Shown here in pieces: positions 42,736 to 53,594 of a stretch of DNA of 64,000 nt. A program made the translations under genes and the position numbers. The notes beneath the pieces were generated by a model that saw nothing but the letters and a program-made list of their open reading frames with translations, made no database searches and was not told the DNA's origin. The DNA comes from Melitaea cinxia (taxonomy: Eukaryota > Arthropoda > Insecta > Lepidoptera > Nymphalidae): positions 11,456,518-11,520,517 of the forward strand of contig NC_059417.1 in NCBI RefSeq assembly GCF_905220565.1, written 5' to 3'. Positions within the stretch are counted from its first letter, which is position 1. Every line of letters starts with the position of its first letter.

Positions 42736-43079
42736 AAAATAACTACGTAAGTAAGCCTCGATAAGCGACTAGAGTTTACTTATTAAGAATAACCATTATC
42801 TTTAAAAAATAATATGTGCTATTATAGAATAAAAATAAAAATAATTACCCTACCCAGGAGTTGTGTTTACCTCACACACCTCGAAACACTAATATAAACT
42901 GAGAGTAAGTAGTAATATTTGGCTGGAAACTTCCGTAAAGTTTGACTTACACAGACAGGCTACTTCTGGTTCTGTACTTACCAGATCTCGCTCGAATTCC
43001 AACGGTACCACTCAACAAGCACCAGGTTTTGATTAAAAAAGAAAACATCAAAATCTATACACACAAAAAAATTAAATAA
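42736..43079. other. AT-rich sequence with family D scraps
   Basis: CACTCAACAAGCACCAGGTT followed by TTGATTAAAAAAG near 43011-43040 is a family D body fragment. Nothing else was recognised. Confidence 0.4.
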
Positions 43080-43210
43080 CACACACAAAAAAGTGTGTGT
43101 ATATTTATGTACGCACGTAAGAAGTTATACTTCATTGACTAGTTTCAGGGTGTCAGTTTTTTTCCTGACGGTGTGCGCGCATCGTAAATATTTATATACT
43201 CTCATAGTTT
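43080..43210 (-). repeat. Family J repeat
   Basis: ACACAAAAAAGTGTGTGTAT, TACGCACGTAAGAAGTTATA and AGTTTTTTTCCTGACGGTGT are the inverted counterpart of 2185-2345. Confidence 0.5.
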
Positions 43211-43664
43211 TTCCATAAATCGCCAAAATAAGTATAACTTCAAAAATAAAATCTAATTGAAAATCTCCTCCTTTTGGTTACGGTAAAAATATGGCGATAC
43301 GAAGTTTCTTATGTCAACTATAGTTTGTTATAAAAACAGGCCTATAGGACTCTTTCCGACATGATATACGCGTTATTGCACGTGCCTTCAGATATCACAT
43401 AGTTATTCAAGTGTTAAGCCGATCATTGTGTACCGACACCTGTACCAACTGCGTTCACTTGTTACAACATTACGCACAAAACATTTGTCAAAATAAACAG
43501 GGAGATGTGTTAGGGTTCCTCTTTATAGAAGGTTTAGCGCGATATAGCGCTATGTTATGTCAGTCTAATCAGCTTCATGATTATAGTTGAGATTATGATT
43601 ATTCTAGTGCAAATAATACAATACAAATACAATTTTTACTATGTTAAATTAATGGTTGTGTCTG
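43211..43664. other. AT-rich intergenic sequence
   Basis: No gene was seen. Confidence 0.5.
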
Positions 43665-43890
43665 TCTATTGTATTAGCTTGTTACGAAACGCTCTACGTC
43701 AGGATTTGCTGACCGGAGTTTGCTCCGAAATATTCCCACGACTCGAATCCTTAGCCGGAGCTTGTTGCGAAACTTTCCCACCCGGGCATCGCACCTGGGC
43801 ACCGTGTGAAAACGACCCAACACGAAGAATGCAACACACCCCGATGCTTTTTTAATTTTAAGGTCACTCTTGTTTCTCACATCGAACAAT
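43665..43890. other. GC-rich block of unknown origin
   Basis: TTGCTGACCGGAGTTTGCTC, TTAGCCGGAGCTTGTTGCGA and GGGCATCGCACCTGGGCACC include a partial internal duplication (CCGGAGTTTGCTCCGAAA and CCGGAGCTTGTTGCGAAA, about 54 bp apart). Frames exist on both strands, but neither matches a known protein. Confidence 0.35.
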
Positions 43891-44099
43891 TGTCACGTCT
43901 AATTAATAACATAAAACTATAGTTTTGTTTTTAATTTTTAATTAATTTTTTTTTTGCAACCCTCGGCTGTCGCTTTTATAATTAGCTTATAAACTATTAT
44001 CCGTTAGTATACCGTGATCAAAGTCAAAATTTACTTCATTCAAGCAAGTGTCAAAAGCACATTTGAATCGTCAAATTAATAATAATAATAATTAACTAT

Positions 44100-44215
44100 T
44101 CATTGTACACCAAAATTAAGAACATAACAAGAAAAAAAAATAGGAAATAAGTACAAAATGCGGCCTTATCGCTAAAGAGCGATCTCTTCCAGGCAACCTT
44201 AGGGTAGAGTAAATG
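44100..44215 (-). repeat. LINE 3'-tail repeat (family E)
   Basis: GCGGCCTTATCGCTAAAGAG and CGATCTCTTCCAGGCAACCT are the reverse complement of the family E tail seen at 24060. Confidence 0.6.
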
Positions 44216-44254
44216 TTATATTGATGATGTAGATGTACCGTTTTACATACAAAG

Positions 44255-44402
44255 AATCAGTCAGTCAGTCAGTCAGTTCAGCCTACTGCAGTCCACTGCT
44301 GGACATGAGCCTCCCCAAGTTCGCCCTAGACATCTTGGTTTTCCGCAATCCTCATCCAGCCTACACGAGCAATCTTACGTAGATCGTCGGTCCAGCATCA
44401 AA
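44255..44402 (-). mobile_element. RTE-type LINE fragment with (CAGT)n tail
   Basis: (CAGT)n from about 44259, then CAGCCTACTGCAGTCCACTG and CTTACGTAGATCGTCGGTCC. It has the same tail type as the nested copy at 41922 and is truncated at a similar point. Confidence 0.7.
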
Positions 44403-45711
44403 GTCCACATACAAAGAACACCAACCCTGAATTTCTTGTTTAACATATTTGTATTTTTATTTTGTGCAGTATAATATAATAAGCGCAATTATTTGTTTAT
44501 TTTCACTGAAAAAAAATGACGGTACGAATTTCGCCAGGTCAGCTTGTAGAGATATATTAAGCTAAACTGTAGCTAACGTTGAGTTTAGAATTATCCTTAT
44601 ATTGGCAATATATAGTAGTATACAGCACAGTTTTAAGAAAACGTTTACGCATGTAAATAATGTAAGATTAAGCTAGATATAAGTATATTATTATTATAAG
44701 AAAAAAAAAATATAAAAAAAACATAGATAAATTGTACTATACATTAGAAAATAAACCGGTGGGTGGACTCATGTTTCTTTTGGAGACATTAACTTGAACA
44801 GCGATGTTGCTGAGTAGCGCCTACCTTGAAATAAAAAATAAAATAAAAATAAAAATTGCATGTTTTTAGAATAAAAAAGGACATGGGTTCAAAAACCCGT
44901 GGATACATCCACGGGCTTTACCACTTGTATAAAAAAAAAGTATACAGCACAGTATGGAATGATATTTTACATTTTTTTTTGTTTTTGTTTAGTTTTTTTT
45001 TCTTACGATTAGTGTGCAAAAAATTAATGTTATCTATTGGGTATGTCATAAATGTGTCAAAATTTTAATGGCGTAGCGCTCGTAGCATGTAAATGTTACG
45101 TTCGAAAAATAACTAAAAATATTCACGTCTATGTAACTTGAAACGAAAATATGAATAGTAAAAATAATAAAAAAAGCGATTAAACTACTTAACTACTACT
45201 TAAGTGAAAAATTTAACAGGATCTCAAGGGATAACTAATAATGATCACACATAAAACTCATCGATGAGCCATATACATGAGGCATACACTTTAAATTAAT
45301 AAATAAAAACTAAATAGAAACACCAAGACCACGTCATAGGTCCATAGTATGCCATCTATATACAGATTGTTGTCAGATGTGATCAAATCTAATACGAAAG
45401 TTTAAATGTTAATTAAAAAGTCTCAACAACTTTACTGAAATTTGTACCTAATTGATAAATATTGTGACGCAAAGAAAGATTTAAAAAATAAATACATTAC
45501 TGGCTGATGATGACAACTTAAGAAGAAATTAAAAAAAAACATACAAAATTTTAGAAGGCCATCTATTGCTACAATAAACTTTTATTGGATGTCAGATATT
45601 CGTGCAATTTATTAACTCAGCTATCGATTAAAAAAAAAAAGTACACAAATAAAATTAACTAAAAAACGTCTTGTTATTAAGTAATAAAAAATATCACAAT
45701 ACACTTTTTAG
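44403..45711. other. AT-rich intergenic sequence
   Basis: No gene is supported. AAACCCGTGGATACATCCAC followed by GGGC near 44894 is a short GTGGAT/ATCCAC palindrome. Confidence 0.45.
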
Positions 45712-46436
45712 CCGACTTCAAAAAAGGAGGAGGTTACTCAATTCGACAGTTAGTAGTATATATATATATATGTATGTTTGGGGATAAATACGTCGTTTAA
45801 GAATCGGTTGTGATAAACAAAAAATTTGTTGGAAAGGAGATATCCTAAGTGTGGTACCATTTTTTTTTTTTAAATATATAGACTAGCGCTTGACTGCGAT
45901 CTCACCTGATGGCAAGTGAAGATGCAGCCTAAGGTGAAACGCGCTTGCCTAGAAGATGCCTATTCACTCTTGATTTTAAGATACCCAAGTTATACTTCGT
46001 TGGAAAAACGGAAGCCGGAAGGGCATTCCAAATTTTTGCGGTGCGTATTAGGAACGAGGAAGCAAATCGTTTAGTGCGAGATCGTGGGATTTCAACCGCA
46101 TAGCGGTGTAGATTCATGCCTTGCGGTTCGGTGGTAGAAAGATGATGGTGAAACCAAATTGTATAGTTCTAGAGCACACTCTCCGAAATATAACCTGTAA
46201 AATACCGACAAACAGGCAACCTCGCGCCGATGTTCGAGACTTTGAAGTCTAGAGCGAACCATGATAGGTAATCAGGATCTGATGATGCAATCCCTAAGAA
46301 ATCGAGGGAAAACCTCGACAATCTAAATAATATAGGCGACTAGTGCGTTTGTTAATTTTTTTCATCTACCTACGTTGTATTACTTGTAATTGAAATCGGT
46401 TTTTTTTTGTTTGCGAGCAAACACAATTATTATACA
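45712..46436 (-). repeat. Family D element, interrupted by a LINE fragment
   Basis: It starts GCCGACTTCAAAAAAGGAGG and ends TGTTTGCGAGCAAACACAAT, so both termini are present in reverse orientation. The middle is opened by the insertion at 45862-46260. Confidence 0.7.
45862..46260 (-). pseudogene. LINE reverse-transcriptase 3' fragment, nested
   Basis: The minus-strand frame includes RTAKIWNALPASVFPTKYNL followed by KSRVNRHLLGK, the familiar C-terminus of Jockey/CR1-like reverse transcriptases of Lepidoptera (from memory). A T-run at its left edge is the poly-A tail on the minus strand. The host element continues on both sides (GGTACCAT before, AACCATGATAGG after), suggesting a duplication of about ACCAT. 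It has no start or catalytic domain and is dead. Confidence 0.75.
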
Positions 46437-46529
46437 CATCGATTATTCGTACCAGTTACATGGTCGATAGCCTGTTTACATAGCTAATTGTAATTTTAAC
46501 AATTTAAAGGTATAATCTATTTAAGCGCA

Positions 46530-46850
46530 ACAATCGCTCTGATGTAGTGGTGCGTGTAGTCGCCTAAAACACCGATGGTTTACGGGTTCGATTCCCGCTC
46601 GGAATGGATATTTGTACAAATATTTCTTTGTGGTTTGGATTTCTGTCCTCGTGGATCTCCCCAAGGTCTGCCTCAGAGAACACGTAAAGCCGTCGGTCCC
46701 GGTTGTTATCATAAATACCTGATAGCAATCGTTACTCATAGTAGAGAACTTATTCGCCAACCCGCAGTGGAGCAGCGTGGTGGATAAAGCTTCAATCCTT
46801 CTCAAACATGGAGAAAGAGGTCTACGTCCCGCAGTGTTACAGGCTGAAGC
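46530..46850 (+). mobile_element. tRNA-headed SINE (family B, full length)
   Basis: Head with TAGTGGTGCGTGTAGTCGCC and B box GGGTTCGATTCCCGCTCG; body GAGAACACGTAAAGCCGTCG, GATAGCAATCGTTACTCATA and GAGCAGCGTGGTGGATAAAG; end TTACAGGCTGAAG. Confidence 0.8.
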
Positions 46851-47039
46851 AGCAATTTAACCTAAATAACGGTTTTTCGGCCATATTCTAAAAATGAACA
46901 TTACATTTTAAAACGTTGCCATTTAAAAGATTGCTAAGTTAGTTAAGTCGTCAGACCCAGAGGTTGAAAATTCTCACCCCATAAACGCGTTCAACGTAAA
47001 AACAAAGCCTAACTACAATTTTCATTGAAAAAATCAGTT
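46851..47039. other. Intergenic sequence
   Basis: No feature was recognised. Confidence 0.5.
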
Positions 47040-47274
47040 TCCTACGCTCAGCGGTCTCCCGCCCGCAGTCGTCTTCCAAACACGGGAGCGGATGCACGCC
47101 ACTACGATCACGGCGACCATTTTGAACATTTCGTTTACAACTTAAAAAAAAAAGAAAACATTTAATTATTTAATCTATATTCTGTGTCTGTTATTTGTAC
47201 TTGTGTGTGTAATTTCATTATTTGTGTGTGTGTGATAAGAAACGGAAGGAGCTGTCAGCTGTCAAAACGTTAAG
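47040..47274 (+). promoter_or_regulatory. Possible promoter and non-coding first exon (+)
   Basis: A GC-rich patch (CGCTCAGCGGTCTCCCGCCC, ACACGGGAGCGGATGCACGC) at 47046-47100 is followed by an AT-rich leader that ends AACGTTAAG|GTAAGG, a strong 5' splice-site match with the intron starting at 47275. No matching acceptor exon could be identified to the right, so the gene would continue beyond the window or across a long repeat-filled intron. Confidence 0.3.
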
Positions 47275-48042
47275 GTAAGGACTGGAATTTATCGGTTCGC
47301 TATAAATTATGGGTATATGTTTTATGTAATACTTTTTTTGTGTAATAGATTAGGAAAAAATATGAAAATTACACATTTTTAATAGCGGTTACAATTATTA
47401 TGTTTTATTTCAAAAAAAATTGTTATCCGAGAAATTATTATGTTTAGAAACGCGCTCTTATTTTTTTTTTTAATTTGTGTATTTAGATATTAATTGTTAT
47501 AATTTGAAATTAAAAATTCATAATAAGTAAACTATATGTTATTTACATATATGTATGTACATAATGTATGCATGTTTTTATTTTTATTAAATTAATTTAT
47601 TTCTTTGCACTACAAAATTAGGTAATAGATTTTTTGTTTATTATAAGATCACATAGATAATATTTAAAAATTATGTACTAACTGTTCCTTATAAGTAAAA
47701 CTGAAGACCTTTATTTATAAGAACAGTGGTATATTATTGTTCAATATTATCTCGTTTAGTTAGTAAAAATATAATTAATTATTTTAAACAATATTTGTAG
47801 CTTACAATAACTCTAAAATCAAAGAGAGAAAATAAATGTTTGCTTGATATTAAAACCTAAAATAATATTTAGGTAATATAAACAATTATTGAAGCACAAA
47901 GCTAGTTTACCCCGAAGTAAAATATTCTATAAAACATCGCGATATTACCTTATTATCGAGACAATAGACAATACATGTCAGCACTGTAACTTACTGACAT
48001 TTTTTGATTTTACTGACACAATTTTGTGTGATTAACAAAATA
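47275..48042. other. AT-rich sequence
   Basis: No gene or repeat terminus was seen; it may be the start of a long intron. Confidence 0.4.
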
Positions 48043-48545
48043 CTAGCTATACCCGTGCGAATAATCCGCACTAAATAAGGATAATAATTATCACTTTACA
48101 AAATTACAAAAAAGTATTTATACGTGAGTTGATTTGAACTTAAACAAAAATTACCGACCGTCAATCATGTTGACGTTATTTCAAAATTAAAGCCGTCATG
48201 TATATAACTTTAATAATTAAGTAGTTTACAAAAACAATAAATAACTTTTTATTTATTAATTCCGGTAGAGCAAGCAATTATTTATGTATTAAATGATATA
48301 TATAATTTATGTGGAGTAATTGTGAGGTTTTTTCTAAAAAGGGAGGCAATCATCTTAAGCCTTAGCGTATCACGGCTTCGATCGCGTGGAATACAAGATT
48401 TTGGTTGTTTCGTTTTCTTCCTTAACATACAGCCTATGTCTAGGTAATGATAACATAGGATTCTTCTTTTGAAAGAAATTTTGAAATCGATTAAGTAGTT
48501 TTTTAGTTCATCCATTATAAATATTAAAATTACAAATATATCCTC
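48043..48545 (-). mobile_element. Helitron-like element (GTGCG hairpin family)
   Basis: On the minus strand the 3' end is a perfect hairpin GTGCG(8 nt)CGCAC (plus-strand arms 48054-48058 and 48067-48071), then GGGTATAGCTAG before a T. The body (GTCAATCATGTTGACGTTAT, TTCCGGTAGAGCAAGCAATT) matches 12572-12850. The left end on the minus strand near 48545 is approximate. Confidence 0.75.
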
Positions 48546-48569
48546 TTTTATATTTGTTATATATTTGTA

Positions 48570-48739
48570 CTAGCTGTAGTTAGCGGTTTCACTCGCGTTC
48601 ATTTGTCTTCTATATGTCTATAGCCTTCCTTTGTGAATGGAATATCCAACACAAAAATGTTCTACAATTCGAACCACTAGTTTCTGAGATTATAATGTTC
48701 AAACAAACAAACTATTTAGCTGTATAATATTAGTATAGA
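48570..48739 (-). mobile_element. Short Helitron (170 bp)
   Basis: The minus strand starts TCTATACTAATATTATACAG after an A and ends CTACAGCTAG before a T. The body has AAACAAACAAACTATTTAGC (plus strand). It is the same family as 19391-19833 but deleted in the middle. Confidence 0.75.
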
Positions 48740-48784
48740 TAGATTATTATACATATTTACATGTGTGTATGCGTGCACGTAACT

Positions 48785-49090
48785 AGCGCTCTGATGTACT
48801 GGTGCGTGTGCTACGTCGGCGTCTACACACCGGCGGTTTGGGGTTTCGATTTCCGCTCGGAGTGGACATTTGTACTTACAGATAATTCTTTCTGGTTTTG
48901 GTATCTGTCCTTATGGTTGCCGTGCCTCGGATAGCACGTAACCCACACAGTCAGCACGCAGTCGTCGGTCCCGGTTGTTAGAATAAATAACTGATAACCA
49001 TAACTCATAGTAGGAATATATTCACCAACATTAGCTCCAATCCTTTTTCTACATGGAGAGGCCTATGCCCAGCAGTGGTATGCTACAGAC
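48785..49090 (+). mobile_element. tRNA-headed SINE (family B)
   Basis: CGCTCTGATGTACTGGTGCG, TTGGGGTTTCGATTTCCGCT, GTCGTCGGTCCCGGTTGTTA and AGGCCTATGCCCAGCAGTGG. The B box has one extra base and the middle is rearranged. Confidence 0.7.
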
Positions 49091-49815
49091 TAAAACGTGA
49101 AACGTGAACAATGTGTGTGTGTGTGTACGTTGTAAGCATAAGTACCTACATAGTAACAATATCAGTAAAAATAAATATAAAATATTATGTTTTCGCCAAC
49201 TGTGTCCCAGCTGGCTTCTCCCGTGTCTTCTGAAACGATTTACACAATTACGTTTCGATACTAGTGACTCCACCCGCTTCTGTTTGGTTAAAAAATTTTG
49301 CCTAGTACATAGGTATTTATTGTCATACTAACGTTTATGTGTAGCGGAACGTTTTTAAAATTTGTGTAATTGGGTTGATGTATGTTTGTTGTATTTTACG
49401 CTTAAATTACTGAACAGCTTGGTTTAATTACTGGGCCGGATTCGGGGCGATACACGGGGCATATATTTTATTGTATTTATATCTGCAATATTACGCAAAA
49501 GCAATGATTATGTTTACGAATGTCAAAAATATTTATCCTTTGTTTACTTCAATATACAAAAAATTCTTGTATCAAAACACCATACAGGAAAATAATATTA
49601 CTTGTATTTTATGAATATCAAGAGGTCTTATCTCCGCTGTTTCCCGGGGCTTTTAGATTTTAAATCTAACTTTATATAACTTGGTATTTACATTATTATG
49701 AAGTCAGCAAACAGTTCAATAGCAAATGTCGTATAACAAGGCAACAGATAACATAGGCTTTTTATTTTCAAGTTCTACGGGAGATGGACTTGTTAAGGGT
49801 TTCAGGTGTAACTCC
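49091..49815. other. AT-rich intergenic sequence
   Basis: A short (TG)n run at about 49110. No gene is supported. Confidence 0.5.
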
Positions 49816-49819
49816 TTCA

Positions 49820-50010
49820 TCACTTCAGCCTATCGCAGTCTATTGCTGGACATAGGCCTCCACAAGTTCGCGCCAAAAATGGCGTGAACTCATGTATGTT
49901 GCCCATAGTCACCACGCTGGGCAGGCGGGTTGGTCAACGCGGGCTTGGCTTTGTCGCACCGAAAACGCTGCTGCCCGTCTTTAGCCTGTACATTTCAAAG
50001 CCAGTAGTAA
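49820..50010 (-). mobile_element. Family C LINE 3' fragment
   Basis: CATCACTTCAGCCTATCGCA, ATTGCTGGACATAGGCCTCC, GCCCATAGTCACCACGCTGG and AACGCTGCTGCCCGTCTTTA in reverse orientation. Confidence 0.7.
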
Positions 50011-50149
50011 CTCCTTATGATAAAATATGTCTTTCTGTTTTAATAATATATCTTGCAAAAGATATTAAATAGTTATAGGATTGATTACGCGCTTGCGATG
50101 ATCCTGGTGTTCCCAGTGTTCATAAGCTACGCAGCATAGTTTAATCAAG

Positions 50150-50290
50150 ATCTGATTAATACTTTTTGAGTAGTATTTGATAACGCGGATTTACTTGACC
50201 TTTTTTCGTTTACTTACGTTGTATTACTTGTCGATTTAATTGAAGTTGTTTTATTTTCGTTTGCGAGGAAACACTATTATTATGTTAGAG
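50150..50290 (-). repeat. Family D fragment
   Basis: ATCAAGATCTGATTAATACT, TTTGAGTAGTATTTGATAAC and TTGCGAGGAAACACTATTAT: the head half of the element, reversed. Confidence 0.55.
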
Positions 50291-50339
50291 AGTTGAACGT
50301 CCATAATGTGTAATCATCTTTTTAATCATCGTCGCGGTA

Positions 50340-50770
50340 TTTGTTACCTATCTCCTCCGAAACGGCTGGACTGATTTTTATGAAATTTTGTGTGCATATC
50401 GTATAAGTCTAAAAATCAGCTAACATTTATTTTTAATACCCCTAAATGATATAATCCACCCCTAAATAATATATTTTTTATTTCTTCGACAATTATTTTT
50501 ATTTGCGGTAATTGCACTGGCTGATGTGTTGGCGGTCGCGGGTTCGATTCCCGCTCACGACAGACATTTGTATCGACCATATAGATGTTAGTTGTGGTCT
50601 GGGCGTTGTGTTTGTGTACTGTGTGTGTTTCCGGATCCCTAACACAGAAGAAAATCCTACTGGGAATCCTAATTTATTAATTATCATTTGTCATTAAAAG
50701 ACATAAAACCCTAAATTTGCATCCTTCTACCACCTACCCCCGGCAAAACAACGTATGCCGGGTCAGCTAG
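50340..50770 (+). mobile_element. Helitron with a SINE inserted
   Basis: TCCTCCGAAACGGCTGGACT and ATGAAATTTTGTGTGCATAT open the body. The end has hairpin CGGCA (50741-50745)/TGCCG (50756-50760), then GGTCAGCTAG. The SINE at 50512-50640 splits it. The TC start is not certain. Confidence 0.7.
50512..50645 (+). mobile_element. tRNA-headed SINE fragment
   Basis: CACTGGCTGATGTGTTGGCG, GTCGCGGGTTCGATTCCCGC (B box), TATCGACCATATAGATGTTA and GTCTGGGCGTTGTGTTTGTG, inside the Helitron at 50340-50770. A related copy is inverted at 53255-53410. Confidence 0.65.
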
Positions 50771-50869
50771 ATTTTATTATAAAACACATAATGTACGCAG
50801 AGTGCCGCGAGTTGTCTCCATAGCTTCATACTATTATTTGATTCTGACCTGGAATGTACTAACTATCGT

Positions 50870-51015
50870 GCCTCAAAGAGCACGCAAAGCCGTCATTCCC
50901 GGTTGTTATCGTAGACACATGATAGTGATCGCTACTCGCGGTAAGGAAGTTATCCATTAACCTATAGTGCAGCAGTTTAGCTACACGGAAAAAATCTTTG
51001 TCGACCTGTGAAATA
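50870..51015 (+). mobile_element. Family B SINE fragment
   Basis: CGTGCCTCAAAGAGCACGCA, AGCCGTCATTCCCGGTTGTT and ATGATAGTGATCGCTACTCG; the head is missing. Confidence 0.6.
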
Positions 51016-51054
51016 GGTATGTAAAGGCTAATTATATTTTATAAAATAATTTTA

Positions 51055-51215
51055 TTCAAGGAAGCTTCAAAAGCACTTATTAGCGTTTTATTTAATTAAT
51101 TATAATTAAAGAGAAGCTACCAACGATTCGAAATAAAAAGAGAATCGGAACGAGAGAAGAATCGGAAAGAAACTCCGCAGTAATCTTAAAATAAAACTGT
51201 GTTATTCACATAAAG
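51055..51215 (+). repeat. LINE 3'-UTR-like fragment
   Basis: AAGCTTCAAAAGCACTTATT, CGATTCGAAATAAAAAGAGA and GAAGAATCGGAAAGAAACTC recur inverted at 15611-15830. Confidence 0.4.
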
Positions 51216-51544
51216 TCTTGCACGAACAACGCCACTAAACCCACAGCTGTTAAAATCATTTTAATACAAGTCTTAAGTTATAGATTAGCCAATAGATAGT
51301 TTGAGAATACATATAAAGTTTCGTTTCAATTTTATCGGCGCTACAGTTCGATATCGGCGAAATAAATAAAAGGTTATTAGATTTAATAAAGGCGGCACCT
51401 GCACGCAGCTGCGCCTCGCGACATTAAACCCTTCAGCCGGTGCCTACGCTTGGATTTTTATTATTTTTCATCTACTAACCTTAAATGCATACTTTATTTT
51501 ACGTTGAAATACAAAACTTTTACATAAATAACATTTATTATATA
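51216..51544. other. Intergenic sequence with a small GC-rich patch
   Basis: GGCGGCACCTGCACGCAGCT followed by GCGCCTCGCGAC at 51391-51422 stands out. No gene was assigned. Confidence 0.4.
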
Positions 51545-51885
51545 AAAGTGTACTGTTTGGCTACGGTACTAAAGAATATAGCCACCCCCTCTCTTCCCGT
51601 GGGTGTCGTAAGGGGCGACTAAGGGATAACACAGTTCGCTACCACCTTGGAACTTAAAAAGCCGACTGATGGCGGGATAGCCATCCAACTGCTGGCTTTA
51701 AAATACACAGGCCGAAGACGGGCAGCAGCGTCTTCGGTGCGAGAAAGTCAGCCCTGCGGTCACCAACCCGCCTGCCCAGCGTGGTGACTATGGGCAAAAC
51801 ACATAAGTTCACGTTATTTTTGATGTTAACTTGTGGAGGCCTATGTCCAGCAGTGGACTGTTTAGGCTGTAATGATGATATAAAA
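51545..51885 (+). mobile_element. Family C LINE 3' end, longest copy
   Basis: From CCACCCCCTCTCTTCCCGTG through GATGGCGGGATAGCCATCCA, GCCGAAGACGGGCAGCAGCG, GCCCAGCGTGGTGACTATGG and GAGGCCTATGTCCAGCAGTG to TAATGATGATA. This copy best represents the unit. Confidence 0.75.
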
Positions 51886-51902
51886 GCTAATAATTTTGTT
51901 GA

Positions 51903-52085
51903 TATTTTATCGCTTAGACCGAATATAAAATCATCATATCAAAAAATTTCGATCTAGCGAGTACATCGTTCCATAGCTTAATTGGCTAAAGCACCGACAC
52001 GGTAAGTCGGAGATGCGGGTTCGATCCCCGCTGGAACGGTCGATTCTTGATATTATATTAAAAAATTGTTTAGATTTTCCTAATG
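51903..52085 (+). mobile_element. tRNA-Thr-like SINE (family T) with intact cloverleaf
   Basis: Positions 51967-52039 fold as a full cloverleaf: acceptor CGTTCCA/TGGAACG, D stem GCTT/AAGC, anticodon stem CCGAC/GTCGG with loop ACGGTAA (anticodon GGT, Thr), and T stem GCGGG/CCCGC with loop TTCGATC. It is called a SINE because about 60 bp upstream (CGCTTAGACCGAATATAAAA) and the tail (TTGATATTATATTAAAAAAT) are shared with 12050-12185 and 57690-57830. Position 33 is C, not the usual T, and no T-run terminator follows. Confidence 0.7.
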
Positions 52086-52249
52086 TGCGGGTAACACGAA
52101 AATAAATCGTACAAAATATATAAACTGTGTTTTCTACAAATTTGGTAATATCTTGCATGAAATACAGCATCACTAAGGCTTATATATATACATACATCTT
52201 TATCATTTATATATTCTCGCACCTTGTTTTTTTTTTTTATGTCTCTAGT

Positions 52250-52490
52250 TTGACAAACAAGCGTATGGCTCACCTGCAACACCAGAAGTATCGCAAGCGC
52301 GTTGCCGACCCACAATCCCCAATCCCCCCCACGAACTCTGGTCACCTTACTCACCAACAGGAACACAATACTGCTTGAAAACAGTATTATTTAGCTGTGG
52401 TCTTCTGTAAGATCAAGGTACTACCCCAGTCGGGCTGCTCCATATTTTGAGCAGGAAATTCCTGCTGCGCCCTACCTCAGTTGTACCTTG
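52250..52490 (+). mobile_element. Family A element, head rearranged
   Basis: GACAAACAAGCGTATGGCTC jumps directly to ACCTGCAACACCAGAAGTAT (short internal deletion), then runs to the end at GCCCTACCTCAGTTGTA. Confidence 0.75.
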
Positions 52491-52844
52491 TAATGAAAAC
52501 TTAATCATTCAAACGCAAAATGGGCCATAAATATATTATCTACACATATATTATAATATCAACGTAGACAAATATCTGCATAGCATGACAAACATTTGTA
52601 GACAAATATCTTTATGACCTCACAAATATTTGTCATGAGCGTGTATTAAAACCGCGTCTCCTATTGCCAACTAATTACTTTAATCATAGCGCCCACAGTC
52701 ATATTAGCACCGTAATACAATAACGATTGTCATTTGCAGATATATAAGTTGCTTAGCTTACTGTTGCGCAATTCGAAACTTTAGTTCTGAAACTACTTTA
52801 AAATCAACATAAGCCGGTTGACTAAAACTGGATTTAAATTTACT
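52491..52844. other. AT-rich intergenic sequence
   Basis: ACAAATATCTGCATAGCATG and ACAAATATCTTTATGACC show a small local duplication around 52568-52625. No gene was seen. Confidence 0.4.
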
Positions 52845-53148
52845 GTCTAATGGAAGCCTCTCTTTCCGTGGGTGTCGTAAGAGGTGACTAAAGGATGACA
52901 CGGTTCCACTACCGCCTTGAAACTTAAAAAGCCGACCAATGGTGGGATAACCACCCAACTGCTGGTTTTGAAATACACAGGCCGAAGACAGACAGCTGCG
53001 TCTTCAGCGCGACAAAGCCAGCCCTGCGGTCAAAAACCCGCCTGCTGAGAATGGTGACTATGGGCAACATACATAAGTTCACGCCATTTTTGGTGCGATC
53101 TTGGGGAGGCCTATGTCCAGCAGTAGCTGCGATAAACTGAAGTGGAAA
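52845..53148 (+). mobile_element. Family C LINE 3' end
   Basis: CTCTCTTTCCGTGGGTGTCG, CAATGGTGGGATAACCACCC, GCCGAAGACAGACAGCTGCG and AGGCCTATGTCCAGCAGTAG. Confidence 0.7.
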
Positions 53149-53254
53149 TGCTTAGCCAATATCCTAAACAATAAAGAAGAATTGAAGTAAGGGACTTTTT
53201 CACCTTCTGCTGATGTTAATAAAGATTCTCAAACTTCTCACACTCAACGACCCT

Positions 53255-53412
53255 TACTAAGATTCACTCCTGTGTCGGGGGTTCGGAAACACATAATACA
53301 CAAGCACAAACGCCCAGACCAACTGCAAGCAAGTATATCCAATACTAATTACGAACTGCTAGCGCAACAACCGCAATCCATCGCTGTAGCCGTTGCGCTA
53401 ACGCGTCGTCTT
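53255..53412 (-). mobile_element. tRNA-headed SINE, inverted
   Basis: CACATAATACACAAGCACAA, ACGCCCAGACCAACTGCAAG and GCTGTAGCCGTTGCGCTAAC are the reverse complement of the SINE type at 50512; the B box is decayed. Confidence 0.6.
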
Positions 53413-53594
53413 TCTGATATACAGCTTAGTTACTAAACTTATACATAGAAACTCTGATAGTATATCAGTAACTTTAGTATGGAATAATCTACAGCTTTTG
53501 GTTTTAAATTAAGTGAAATTTCAAGGTTAAAAAGAACAAATACTTATCTGAAACTGTTATCAATCGGATATCATTATGCTGTGTATTATATCTG

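Noticed and set aside
42975..42990. Perfect donor-like CTG|GTAAGT on the minus strand
   Set aside because: The surrounding GAGCGAGATCTGGTAAG text belongs to the family D body, where GAGATCTGA is usual.
51967..52039. Functional tRNA-Thr gene
   Set aside because: Flanking sequence on both sides is shared with two other repeat copies, position 33 is C, and there is no pol III T-run terminator.
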